A stretch of 64,000 nucleotides of DNA from Phallus indusiatus (lineage: Eukaryota > Basidiomycota > Agaricomycetes > Phallales > Phallaceae), in NCBI GenBank assembly GCA_027605045.1, contig JAQFWX010000016.1, positions 248,001 through 312,000 of the forward strand, given 5' to 3'. Positions 1 to 12,755 of this stretch are shown here, piece after piece. Both the position numbers and the translations under genes were made by a program. Position 1 is the stretch's first letter, and every line of letters begins with the position of its first letter. The notes under the pieces were generated by a model. That model was given only the letters and a program-made list of their open reading frames with translations. It had not been told where the DNA came from and did not search any database.

Positions 1-3000
1 AATCATTCAGACATCTAAAATAAAAATGAGTATTTTCATTCGTTTTATATTCAAAATCTACCGGCGTACGACGAAAAGCCTACTAGTCGGATGGCTCTAT
101 ATTTACCACAGAATTTGACTGGATTTGATTGATCTAATCACCAAAGGAGAAACGGAGAAATACGTACTTCGACGCGCAAATGAAAGGCAAATATGTAGTG
201 GACATGTACTCTCAAGGAAAGGAGATTTCAGTTGTAGCACTTCGAAGATGACATCAGATGTTGCAACTCACAAGTAGAGGCGGCGGGCACAAATTCTTTT
301 CTGTCACATAACACGCATGCGCCACGTCACACTCTGAATTCAAAATGTTTCTTCAACCAACGACGTACTCCGGCCCACAGCATCCCGAAGTCTAACCGAT
401 AGCCCACTTTGTTAATAAGAATGGAAGAAACGAAAAAGCGGTGAGAACTGGGTATTCTTGATCCTAGCGTTGATATGAATTCGATAACCTATCGCCGGTG
501 AACTTGAGCTATGTACTAAATTTAAAACACGTCCTAGAAGCGAAAAGAATTGACAGCCTTTGGTATTTACAGAAATCGGGTGCCCCAATACGATAACGTA
601 CCGACTGAGTAGGCAACTCACATACACTTGACAAGCTAATCGCTAATCTATGTTGAGGCTACGCGATTTATCGACGCCCCAAAATGAGAGGATCATCAGC
701 CTTCGTTTCTCATTCACTGAACGACCTCTGAGGTGCAGGGTCTCGCGATCAATCACTACGCTTCCCTTTCTGACAGTACTGCGTAAATGAGTTTCATAAA
801 GAGTCTACCTGGCTGAGAGAGGGCTCAGGGGCTGAATACTAGTTTAGAATGAATGGGGCAAATGACTGGTTCGCAAAATCCGAATACGAAGACAGGTGGT
901 CAAAAATAGCCTTCTGCATATCATATCATATCGTATCGTATCAAACCATATATATAATATATATACGATATGTATAGCCTAGAAACCCGGCAAGTACAAT
1001 TCTTGACATGCGTTGATGTTTTGTCCGACATTAATTCGACCCCAACAGAATCTTATAGGGTAGTATAGACAATGAATGCATGAGCAACGCTGGACGGAGC
1101 ATGTGGTACATATCGGTTGGGGATTCTGCGTACTACTATCGCTTTAATCGCCATGTCTCGTAATAGGATAAAGAGAAAGGAGATGACGGCTCACTCCTGA
1201 GCCGTAATTCCAGCGAGTTTTACTGAAAAGAAAAAGAATCATGGTATGTATTCTTCATCAAAGTATTCTGATAACAATGTGACTAGTTGGACTAGCTACA
1301 CCCCTCCAACCAACCCATTATGCGCTAGAACGTTTTACTACAACCATAAATCGAATCTGACCGTACGAACATATTCAACGTCTCTGTTTACCTGACTTTA
1401 TCAATTTGCAGGGTCCTCTATATTTATCCATCCGTCAATCTATTTATTCCGAGGCCCTATGTCTAGTTCTATAATTTGTTTTCTGCCGAAAATGGCAGAG
1501 ACAAAGTTATAAATAGGATCCGAAAACTCGGACCCTAACGCGATTTCCTATGAAAATAGCATCCAATCATGAAAAGATACGCAAGTTCAACGTTCCAATT
1601 TTTGAAACAAGAATTTCTTCTTTTCTTCCTTGCGCAATCAGTACCTTTTCACGGTCATCAAAATGGGTCATATGTACTGCGTGTCATAGGTTGTTCTCCA
1701 TACTTCAAACTTTAATAGTGACGTAAATGATTTAAATAACTTCGAGCATTCCCCCTTCACGACTAATAATATTTTAACCCTCAATCAGAGTTCATGAATA
1801 TCTTTGAAAGATGTGGATGACAATTTGGACAGATATCATTATCAAGGTGAGTCAAATCATGAAACATGGCGGCCGACTCGGATTCATTATTATTTTGGAC
1901 TACGTGCTAGCCTAAGGCGTAAAGGATCGTATGGAGCTCGCGATATTTACGGATAAAGGTACACCTCGATTCCTTTTCCGAAGCCGGACTCGGACTGCTG
2001 TGCCAGCATAGAAGGTAGTCTGTTAAATCGCCTCCTGGCTCAACCCCCGAAAGTATTTTCAAATATCGTGATGTAAGTGTCTGAAAAAAGTAACCGAACA
2101 CCCCTTAGGGCCGGCAGCTAATAAATTCAGTCGTCCTCATTAAATCAAGCCTGATGTCTGTACACAGCGTCCAGTCGACCTCCTCCAACGAAATGAAGAG
2201 ACAAGCCGCAGCTTTGAGCATACGCCTGGGCCTACTGTGTTGTGCAATGCTTGACCTTCAACGTCAGGCATTGGTTTCTGCTCGATATTGGTGATATAAT
2301 TGTAGGAGCATATAGAGCACTTATTAAGATTGGTTCACCCGTAGGAGAACGAACAGATACATAAGTTACCTCGTGCCCTCATTAGCCACTATTCCCCTCA
2401 ACCTGAAGCCGCACTATTTCAATTAACTTCTATGTAACGTGCTTCCGGTCAAATGTAAACTAGTGGCAAATTGAGAACCCCGTTTGAGTGGTCATGTACT
2501 CTAGCGAACACAAGCAAAGACCCAAAAAGAAACATAACATGCATCTGAATCGTCATTACTGGGGCTATTCCATCTGCTCTCCCGGGTCCACTCTCACTTC
2601 CGTTCGGAAAATTGAAGAATCTCTATGTCAGAGTCAGATATATCCTTGCTAAATATAGTTATTAGCTATCTTATCGATACGTACTACGTAGGTGCATACG
2701 CAACTCCGTCGAATTTGGATATTAATCTCGCAGCGGACATTAAATAAAAGAAAAGAAGACAAATTATAAAAAAAATCTTCCATCAGTGGCATGTACCAAT
2801 AGGATCACAGACAACCTCTCCTATGCCCCGCTCGGACAGTCAACTCATTTCATATCGAAATAAAACATTGGGAAATCATACATCCCATCTGAGTCATATG
2901 CCACCCTGCGAGATACGGGTGTGTTGAGTAACCGAGTGGATCCAGAATAGAAGACATCAACACGAACAAACAAGCATAATTGAATTGAGAATGTGACTAC

Positions 3001-3170
3001 AACATGATCAATTCGAAACAGTACACATAAACATGCCCAAAATAACATCACCATCGCATACCATCACCAACCACCCCCGACGATCCCCGTGACCCCATAG
3101 CAGCTCACCTTCCCAAACATCTGACGTCCAACCCCCAACCCCCCCAAAACTCAACTTACCCCACATCTGT
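1..3170. other. Intergenic, no gene recognised
   Basis: Reading both strands I found only short open frames (at most about 70 codons), none with a recognisable motif or a convincing splice pattern. A short AT-rich tract of reiterated ATATC/GTATC and TATA units lies at about 917-976. The 3' flank of the dioxygenase gene occupies the last few hundred bases. This could be real intergenic space or decayed repeat; the sequence does not decide. Confidence 0.5.
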
Positions 3171-5535
3171 TCATCCGCCACGGTCGCTCCCAACACTTCC
3201 CCTCTGAAGAGGCTTTTCTTCACCCATATCTACTTCCTTCACAACAGCGGACTTGTGATCGTCACCGCGACGCTTATTATAAAATCCTACTCCAGAATCA
3301 TTCCTAGTAGAAGTCGTATAGTCCCCCTTCCTGCTTTTCTCAGTCATCTTCTGCTCATCGACAATCTGCCAAACCTCCATTTCACGATCCAAAATCCTCT
3401 TTTGAATATCAGATCTCTGACGACACTCTTCAACGGTCTGTACGAGCTTTTCGTCTATCCCTTTGTACTGGAGCAAGGTTTGAGATGATGGCAGTGCGGC
3501 GCAGGCCTCATCTAAGACTGCTACGACCGTGCGCAAGTTCTATTAATGAAAATATGAGAATATTGTCCTTTGATATTTCTACTTGAAGGCACGTACTTGG
3601 GGGAGGTACCTAAGAATAGGGGAACCACCCGTAGCCAGTCCGTAGGAGCTTCGACGAATAATGTATTCTTTAGTGAATCTCCAGTGTCGGTCACGGAATT
3701 CACGGATCTGATTGCCAATTAAGATTGATTTTTGAGTTGAGCATAATGAAAACAAAGCTCAAACCTGATCGGCGTTGAGAATATAAAACGCGAGACTCTT
3801 GGGATCGGCGAACGCAAATTCTTTCACTTGAGCTTCGGTAGCTCTAATTTCAAGGGACGCGATGTATTCGCGTTGAGTGATAGGACGGCTATTGGAAATC
3901 GGTTATTTTTTTCCCGCATAGCGCACGTTAGGCGGACGTACTATTGCCTAAAGTCACGTAACACTTTGGTCAATTCGTTGTCCGGGAGTTTAGCGGTGAC
4001 TATTAGCATATATAAATCAGCGGGAGACACCAATCAGAATCTTATCGCGAACGTACTCTCGAGAAGATTATCTCCCAAGGGAATCATACTGTTTTAAAAT
4101 GTTTGTGCCAGACCAGAGACGGAAAGTCAGACACGAAAACACACTGAAAAGTATTTTCTTACGAATCATTGGCACCACTTTCTCCTCTGAAATGAGTGGG
4201 CTTTTCATCGTCCACACCTTCATATAACACACCATCAGGGAACATAGGGTTATCAGCCTTAGGTGCTGTTCCGAAAATGAAGCTTCGGAACTTGAGGTAA
4301 TCGCTATCAAGAAGTCAATCCGCGAGGTACATAAACTTGAGTAGTTATTTCACTTACGCAGGTTTGGAACGACCCCACATCGTTTCCATGGAGTTGTTAA
4401 TCTAATACAATTGATCCTCAAGACTAATGAAATTATATAAATGAATTGGAGCTTACTAGTTTATAAGTATCATATAGCCTTTCCAGAGCGTTGTTAAACG
4501 CATCTCTGTCTTTGTTGTTGACAGCTGCGATGGCATCTTCGGCAGCAGAAACAAGCTTCCCGGAATGAGAAACCATATCTCTGAGGAAGTATAAGCTTCT
4601 TGGTATGAGAAGGTAAACTTGGAGCCATAACTTACACGTGCACAAGAATAAACCCTTTTTCGCTACCCGCGAAATCTTCAAAAGCTCTGATAAGACGAAG
4701 GTTTTCATAGTTTATACTTCCATTTTCGTCTTTACGAGCCCAATTCTCTGTAAATGGTTTGTCAATGACGTTGCCTGCATGTTAATGCGACATTACATTA
4801 CGTACGGAGTGCATAAGAGCTTGCATATTCCATGAAAGGAAATTGTTTCAACTTCTCAGCCAATGCGGCCATCGGTCTAGCTAGTTCTCTAGGAAGGACT
4901 TTCCTGCCTGGGCAGTACTCGCCGGTTTGGCGGAATGCAATGTCGACGGGCTCTAACAAGTAGGCGGACGTTAAGAAACTATTTTGAAGCGATATTATAG
5001 GCAAGTTGATACATAAAACAAGACGAAAAACGAACCTGTAGTCTCTGAACAAAGCAGAGATAAGCAGCTGTAAACTCTTGCATTAGAACTTCGAAATCGT
5101 GCCCGGCAACGGGTGTTCTAACCTGATCATCTGATTCGATGACTTTATTTATCTCTCTCTCGAGGTTTAATCCACGCAGTTCGGATATAACCGCATCCCC
5201 AAATTGACCCACGGCGAGCAGCCCGGCTGTGCCGTTGGGTTGACGAATAGTCATACGATTCAAAAGAGACTCAACAGGTGAGAAGACAGATGGTAAAGCT
5301 TTAATGGGATCCTGAAAGGAATATTAAGATGGAAAAAAGGTGAAAAAAACATGGTACTAGCCTCGCGCGGAAGGAAACCTCTCTCGCGGGTTATGGTGAA
5401 GGCGGGTGCAGACTTATGGATGGACCCGACAACTCGATCGGGTATAACAACTGGACGAAGGAGATTTCCTGCAGCAGAGCGAATAGACATGGATTTGTCA
5501 CTAAGAGAAGCACGAAGACGTGCCGTGGAATGCAT
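3171..5535 (-). CDS. Indoleamine 2,3-dioxygenase (IDO), 12 exons
   Basis: Haem enzyme that opens the indole ring of L-tryptophan to N-formylkynurenine, the first step of the kynurenine/NAD route; normally cytosolic. Family landmarks in order: ERGFLPRE, SAYLLEPVDIAF, LPRELARPMAALAEKL, FMEYASSYAL, GSEKGFILVHV, NNSMETMWGRS, MFPDGVLYEG, HFRGESGANDS, then FRDRHWRFTKEYI. The His of RDRHW is the expected proximal haem ligand, followed by ATGGSPI. The exons sum to 1788 nt in frame (595 residues), longer than usual because of a charged C-terminal tail of roughly 90 residues. Exon 1 appears to end at a GC donor (GAG|GCTAGT); a GT alternative 4 nt further in, using acceptor AAAG, is also in frame. Introns at 4979-5012 and 4775-4805 are only 34 and 31 nt. 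I took the Met at 5535; an in-frame Met at 5634 adds a Thr-rich stretch that reads more like leader. Identity is firm; the start is less so. Confidence 0.93.
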
Positions 5536-6874
5536 TCTTGAAGAGTAAAAAACGTTGTAGATAGGTACAGCGGTGGCAGTGGTAGTTGTTGGTAAAGTGG
5601 TCTTTTTATATTTCCACGACAGAGGTAATGTCACGTGAGCTTATTTACGGCCGGGACCAGACATTGGCTTATGGCGCCCGCGCCACGTCGTTCGCCGGGT
5701 ACCGAGTGTAATTTGAAAAGAAAGGGAAATTAACGAAGTGCATAAAGAATCCATTCGACATGATAAGTGAAATTTCTTATAGATAAGCAGGCTAAAAACG
5801 TATTAAGTTTCAAGTTCTATACTGTTTCGTATTTCACTGCGATGGCCAGGAACAGGAAGCATTTGTGGCCTGAATTTAAACCGCTCCAGGGTAAATTCGG
5901 ACGTCCGACCGACCCGAAATCAATGTGTCCCAACGTGCCAAAGCTCGCTTGGCGTATTTATTACCCATTATGAGTCAAAGAAATTCAAAACAAAGACTGG
6001 CTAGCTCATTTTTATTCGAAATAGAGATGGAACAACCATGCGCAAAGCGATAAGAAAAAAAAATAGTTGGCAAATGAAAGAAGTGGATGTCCATAGGGTG
6101 TGCATGTCAAAATAACGTTAGTTTTTGTACGTACTTTCACGCTGGCGTTATCGCGATAACAAGACGCGTAGTATTGACAAACTCATTTTTAAACCGTAAG
6201 AAGCTGATAGTTTGAATTCCAAACTCACATGACCCGGAACTTCTGAGGTGCATGACTCAATGCAGATTGAGATGTCGATGACCGCAGATTTGTATAGAAC
6301 AAAAAGCATGTTGAATACAGATACCGTAGTTTATTATACAAGCGACGGAGATGGTGGTGAAACGCAACGAGGCTGCGGAAAGCGCCAAGGTCACGGTATC
6401 GTAAGCGTGGCGGACAGAAAATTGCTAAGCACTACTTGAAACGTCCGCCTGTTTTTTCCCTTTGCTTCCTAACATATCCATCGAAGAAACAACTTGGATC
6501 GTATAATGAGACACCACTCCAAGTACAGATGCAAAACTACAGACTGCAGCTGGTCACTTGTTTGAGGTACTGAAAGCCAACTTGTTACCCAACTAGAGCC
6601 CTTGCGGAGAAAAGGCCGAGGTTAGCGGTTTGTTGACGTTGATGAAGATCACCCCGTTATGTCTTACCTGTTACAATGAAATCGTTAAGTTGATTTTCAT
6701 TTTCGTCAAATTTACTCGTGCGGAAAGAAAACAGTTGGGAGCAGCAAGCAGACGCACTCCCGAATATTATTAGATATTAGATGGTCGAAGCTTTTTACGT
6801 CGTAACGAGTTACCGACGGCATAAAGTCGTTTATTTGTACATGAGCAAACCGTTATTCTAGTTATATCAATTGC
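5536..6874. other. Intergenic between IDO and DUF6533-like gene A
   Basis: This holds the IDO promoter side and the downstream flank of the next gene, which is also on the minus strand. The longest frames (63-68 codons) show no family motifs. No RNA gene or clear repeat was seen. Confidence 0.45.
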
Positions 6875-8461
6875 TCACTCAAGCGCGCAAGATTTTGGGC
6901 GAGTATGCACAAGCTCGCCATCATGTGAACGTCCTAACATCTCATTATTTCGACCGCTCCCTTCCTCCGTACATATAGGTGTCCTCAGCTCCACAATAAT
7001 GGATTCATGCAATTGTTGGAGTATATTATGAAATCGCATCGTTGACCATGTTGTTACATCTTCTTCAGTGGATGCATAGTTGCATTGACGAAGATCCAGG
7101 ATGAAATCGGTAACCATGATAACAACTAGACTTCGTGGTGGTGTAAAGAAGCGTAAAGATAATGATCTAGGGAGTTCTTACGTGAGTCCTAGATTTTCTA
7201 TCGCATGCGCAACAATCAACCCCAAAACCCGATGATGAGATTTTGATTAGGGAAGAATTGAGAGGAATACTTGAGACTTCACTTGATGGGAAACTGCCGA
7301 AGTAGCTAGAACAATAAATATTAAGCTAGAGTGATGGTATTTGATTAAGATATATTTTTTTCGTTGATGGTAAATAGAACGCCCACCTGATCCTCATTAT
7401 ACCTAAATGTTCTTTGTGAAATAATTTTTATATTAAGCCTTGTCGAAACCTACTCTGTCTAAGAAGCATGGTGATGATATCGTTGGGTCTTTGTAGACCT
7501 GCATCGCGCTTTAGTCTCCATGTATCCCAAAGATCTCGAGTAGAGAACCAGAAGGCAATGAGATCTGTAACGGTCAAAGAGGCGGAAAAGATCGGAGACA
7601 TGAGTTTCTGGCCTGGTATAGTAATGCATTTTTTGTGTCAGCCTCTCATTTACAACCCTCGTTTGAGTTGACGCACCTAGCCAACTAGTCATAAGAAAGT
7701 TGAAGGCTTTCATTGAGAATGATAGTGACATAATATGCGCTTACTGGGGTAATGTGGAATAATCTGGATAAATGATAAAGAACTCTACTATGAGCAATAA
7801 AAGAAGTTTACCAAGGTCTGAAGCAGTCAATCCTATAATAGAACCAATCACTAAAACCCCAACTAATATTTTGCTTCTTTTGCTCACATATGCTCGCGCG
7901 ATTAATAGCCCTAGAATTAGTCGCATTTACCTTCTACTTTTCAATGATGAGAATATCGACCTTGCATTCCAATAAACAATACAAAAACAAAAACAGATCC
8001 TATCATATTCGGAATGATGCATAGTCTTAATTCCGTCGAGAATTTCAACGGTGAGTCACAAACAGCCTTTTAAAACTCACCGCGTTGTCTGAAAAAAAAC
8101 ATTAGTCTATAAAAATATATCAGAGGACCAGACTTACTACTCCCAAGATAACTACGAGATAAAGTCCTTCATAAATTAAAGCGCCATACTTTGTGAGCAT
8201 GTAAAGCAAGGCGGGAAGACTGCATCGCTTTGACCATATATATCTTATTTCTTGAGGAAGCTTCAACAGGGTAGAATATAAGAGGACAGCTTCTCATATC
8301 AACTAAAGCCTTTAGCAAAAAAAAATATAGACACTCTCACTGAAAGCAGCGATGCTGATATAATAGGAAAGGTATCTACTCCCGGTAAAGTCAGCAATAG
8401 GTCTTATGTCAAAAACAAACAACATGCAGGTAATATGCTTCCTGAACATCATATATTCCAT
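6875..8461 (-). CDS. DUF6533-like multi-span membrane protein (copy A)
   Basis: Member of an agaricomycete integral-membrane family of unknown function. The diagnostic segment is LPQEIRYIWSKRCSLPALLY, matching the family pattern E(V/I)xYIWxKxxSxPxLLYxxxRYG. It is followed by GLLIARAYVSKRSKILVG, then a helix-to-loop segment containing LWDTWRLKRDAGLQ, and a C-terminal exon with MVTDFILDLRQ. The same order of blocks recurs in the copies at 20489, 28383, 31227 and 38760. Several hydrophobic segments suggest about seven spans, with a short polar tail. The first exon starts at an ATG at 8461 and reads into SRYLSYYISIAAF, unlike the TPAMVEAIIQETYQ start of the other copies. This is the most diverged minus-strand copy. 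The central exons between about 7330 and 7730 are less certain. Function is unknown. Confidence 0.7.
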
Positions 8462-10302
8462 AGATTTTACACCCAATAGTCGTACTGCTTTTCATTTTAA
8501 ACATTTGTGGCAACTTCGTGGGGGGGCGGGGTGAACGCGGTAGTCGGCGTTGCGAAAAATCAGGCTTTCTCGTATAAATATTAACATACTTTGCTTAGAC
8601 CAGGTTAGTCCTCGGCACAAAGGATATCAATCAAGCACCTTGTTTTTTGGCAATACACCTCTTCCTCGAGAGGATAATATTGCCACCTAAGTTCTTTCAC
8701 TCCATCGTGTCAACAGCCAGGCCAATCGTTCAGTTTACCAAGCCACTCACCATACATATAAATATTAGAATAATGTATTGAAAAAAATTCACACTTTATA
8801 ATATAGTCGGCTGTGCTGAACGGTGCTCGACACCATTGAATCACGGCGGTTCCGAAACTCCAATAGACATACGCAGGACCACAACCAACTGAAAATTTGG
8901 CACATTTCACTAAAAATGACTTCTTTGTCTCTGAACTCACCGCTATTTTTGGAAGCGATATTCGGAATGATCTGGTTTAAATGTGTAAAATCTTGATATA
9001 AATCAACCCCTCATTTTCACACAGCGAACCCTGGACGTCTTGACCCCCAAGCCCTCGCCCAAGCCATTGACACAAAACGTGAACTCTTTTGACGGGTATA
9101 TGAAAACGCCAAAATACCAAGTTGACAGATTGTGTTACCGATTTGCATTAGTGCTACTTTTTTTCACAATAGTGGATATCAAAGCAGGCCATATCGATAC
9201 CGTTTTTCTGCAGCTGTCTGTTTTCACGCTCTGCTGCAGTGCTGCCCGTCCCTTCCGACAACAACCGTTTCGTCTCTCGCTCCAGTGTTTCCCTTCAATA
9301 CCGTGGGTAAATTGCTCATAATTCATCAAAAAATCTCTTCTAAGATTCTTCCCTGTTCAATAGGTAAGCGGCGAATGTTATAGAGAAATGGATTGTCCTT
9401 GAAACGGCCTTCTCCTACGTGGCAATTCTGACGGGCTAGTAGAACATCCTGCAGGGTCCGTTGAGCTGTCCGCGAAAGAAAATAGTCTGTACATTTGTAA
9501 TCATGAAACAATACTACATACTAAATAAACAATAACAACAACGTAATCTGGATTGATCGGATCTTGTCGGGATGTTATATACGAAGTATTTAAATATATC
9601 TATTCCTTCAGAGCGACTATTGCTTTCTATTGCCTGGGTTTGATCCTGAGCGCTGACTTTGAGCTAGCGGTAGCAGCAGCCTGACACATGCTTTACATGC
9701 GCGATGCGTCGCGAACGAGCATCTATATTTTCGTATTACATTGAGACAAATCCCATGTAGCCAATTTTTCAGTGTGTCTAGAATGATCAAATCCTACTTG
9801 AGCCGGATTCCCTTCTAGGCTTCTCCGATATTGATGCATACTCCCGATGCACCCTCTTCAGCTTTTAGTTCTACCGTTTCTTGACCGTCCTAATTGTCAA
9901 ACACGACAGCAAATGTTGAACAAGCTTATTTCACATCAGCAACCGTCGCGGTCCTCAATTGTGACATTGAGAAGTCCCTCGAGATCATGCTGATTCATGA
10001 AGGTGAAGAACGTTAGACTCTCTCCATAATTCTATATTTTCTGATATGAATATAGGGAACAAGGAGTTTATAATGGAATACTCGCAACTTGCTCCCGATG
10101 TTTCATGATCATACGATTTAGGTATTACAGTAACATATGTAAGTGATTATGCTTCGATAAAGATATTATTAAGTAAAGATAACGTATTACACAAGCATTA
10201 CATGTAAACAAATGAAAGGAACAAGATATCGCTAAAAGTTGGCACTTGTTTTACATCACGATCTCATGGAGTAACCCATGGAGTAGCCTTTGTTTGAAAC
10301 CA
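8462..10302. other. Intergenic, no gene supported
   Basis: Overlapping plus-strand frames at 9040-9383 (up to 93 codons) and a minus-strand frame at 8710-8940 are present. None has a family motif, plausible splice extension or repeat partner in this window. It probably contains the 5' region of gene A and the 3' flank of the MFS gene. Confidence 0.4.
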
Positions 10303-12755
10303 TCACGAGTTCGATGATGATTTTGGCGATCGTTTGCGTTCAATCAGCAATACAAGTAACCCGGCAAAAGCAGATATAAAGATAAGTCCAAAAAAGTTCC
10401 GTTTCAGAGCGACTACGTATGCATTTATAACGGGCACTCGATAAGATGGTGGTAGCTTCAGAACTGCCTCGATATTTTCCAAGACTAAAGCGCGGACCTT
10501 GGCTGGAAGTTGTACATGCAGGTGATCGATTTGAGACTGAAGTGTCCCTTCGAAAATGGCACCTCCGACACTACTACCTATGGCGGCTGATAAGATATTG
10601 GAGAAGGTGATCAAGGATGTAACCGGAGGAATCATATCTTCATCATCGACAAACTCCGTCTGAACAATGAGAACCTATCAAAATTAATGACATAATATCT
10701 CAGGAACAGGTATTTTGTATAGCTTACAGAATTTTGATAAGCAGGTCCGAGCCCGAAACCCATAAGGATCTGGCATATTGCGAGGATGGTCATGCTCGTC
10801 CTAGTAACAGGAACCGTTGCCAAAACGGCGAACGCAGTAGTCGCTAGAAAAGGCAGCACGAACATCCAAATCCAAACATTCCTGGTTCTCTGTTTGTTCT
10901 GTGAGCATGATGTGACGAAGGTTTGACAATTCAGACGCACTCCAACTACGAAACCACAAAGTACAGTGCCTTGTTCGATACACTTTCAGTTTTAGGAAGA
11001 GAAAGATTGAATGATTGAGTTCTTACCAACAACAGATGCCCTAAACCACATGAGTGAACAACAATAAAAAAACCTTGCAAAGCAAGCTCACGCTGCAGTA
11101 GGTAGGATTTGCAAACCAGCTCCAACAACAGACTGCCCTCTTAACTGATAAAGAATAGACTAAAAAAATGTGTTTGCCCGTCGGTGCATAAAAAATATCC
11201 CTAAACACTAACCAAGTAAAGCTGTATAGAGAAGGGGTAAGCTAATCACAGCATAATATAAATCGAACAACTTACCGCTGCTACAATTACCGACCATCGG
11301 GTGAACAGCTGTAACCAGATAAACAAACGACAGTCTAACGGGCGTCATAAAGATACGATCGTACCACAGACAGAAAACTTCCTAGAATATTTCGCCTTTT
11401 CAACAATACAATCGGTAAGAGCGCTTCAGATCCCATGCGCGCCTCCCATACAATGAATAGACATGAAAGAACGCTACCCTATTGCCGAAGTTTTTGAGAA
11501 GAGAAGAGAATGCAATTTTACACATTTTTACTCACGATGACTACGGTGGCTATAACTCCAGGATCGCTCCATGGTCTCATATTTCCACCCCATTGTAGTC
11601 CCGTGAGCAATAGGAAAACACCTGACACGTTCAGAAACGCTCCTATCCAATCCATTCTCAGCCACGATCTCAGAAACGAGCTTTTCGGTTTATAGTCTGT
11701 GTTCCCTGAACTGGGTACGTTTGGAATAAAGAATGTGAGTGCAAGCATTGCTATGCCGCCAATCTTAAGAAGCATTATTGTAGCCTAAAGTTGAAATGAT
11801 AAGGTTTGACAGAACTTACGGGGAGGTTGAGATCTAAAACGGGTAACTCATCAATATGTCAGGTGAAGAGCAAAGAAACTCACAGAAACACCACCTTAAA
11901 ATAAACGTTTTAAAGTTTATTTGTCGACATTGTATAAAAAAAAGGCGTACCTAAAACTGAAACGCTCTAACGGAATATTTTGAGATAAGAGATTCAAACA
12001 GGAGACGAAAAAAGAACTACCGGTGATGGCACCACCTATCACTGGAGCAACCAATATGCTGATAGCATAGGCAGACAGGACTAGTGCTATGAGAAGAGAT
12101 CGTTGACCAAGAGTAGCGATCTAATCATTGAATCTCCATTAAATGATAAACGTTGCAACGCAAGAAAAGGGAGAATTACGTGAGTGATGATTAGGAGCAT
12201 AGCTACCGTCATACCAGCAGCTCCAATACCAGCCAGCCCTCTTCCAAGCAGCAGAACATCAATAGTAGGTGCAATACCACAGACAAGACTCCCAAGTAGG
12301 AAAATTCCCGTTGCAACGGAAAGGACATATTTTGGAGGCGCGAAGGTCAATACTTTCCCGTAAAGCAAGACAAAACACGCCTTTTATGATATAAGTAAAG
12401 AACCAACGCAACTGACATCTTCAGAAATTGGCTTACTTGAGAAATAAAATAGGAACTACTTATCCAAGCAATATCATCAACAGCGTTGAATTCAGAAGTT
12501 ACGGGAACGAGGGCGGTGTCGAGGATGCTCATGTCGAGACCCAGCAAAACCCCCAATATTATAAATGTCCTGTAAAAGAGAATTTGTCATTCCCATGAGA
12601 TACGGGTTATAACAATAGACATACCCCTCCGCAATAACCAATTTGATGCCAGTAAGTAAATAGAGCGATTTTTTCGCTTCCAGCTCGTATAGAGAAGAGG
12701 TTCCCGAACCGCCCGGCGTTAATGGCTCTAGTTCGGATTGTTGACTGAACATCAT
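10303..12755 (-). CDS. MFS drug transporter, DHA2 (14-span) type
   Basis: Proton-coupled exporter of the major facilitator superfamily, expected in the plasma membrane. The acidic N-terminus (MMFSQQSELEPLTPGG) leads to span 1 with LLGLDMSILDTALVPV, the DHA2-like first-helix signature. It continues with DDIAWISSSYFIS, VATGIFLLGSLVCGIAPT, LLLGRGLAGIGAAGMT and QRSLLIALVLSAYAIS. The cytosolic-side loop SWLRMDWIGAFLNVSGVFLL follows, then VGAGLQILPTAA, and a C-terminal half ending NFFGLIFISAFAGLLVLLIE plus a Lys/Ser tail. Block order and the long GAGLQ loop fit 14-span drug exporters. Many small exons, including one of about 14 nt near 11032-11045, are needed to keep the frame. The first ATG in frame (12755) was chosen. 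Substrate cannot be told. No biosynthetic cluster surrounds it. Confidence 0.85.

Noticed and set aside
9040..9383. Plus-strand frames of 93 and 83 codons
   Set aside because: Overlapping frames with no recognisable domain and no supporting introns or paralogues.
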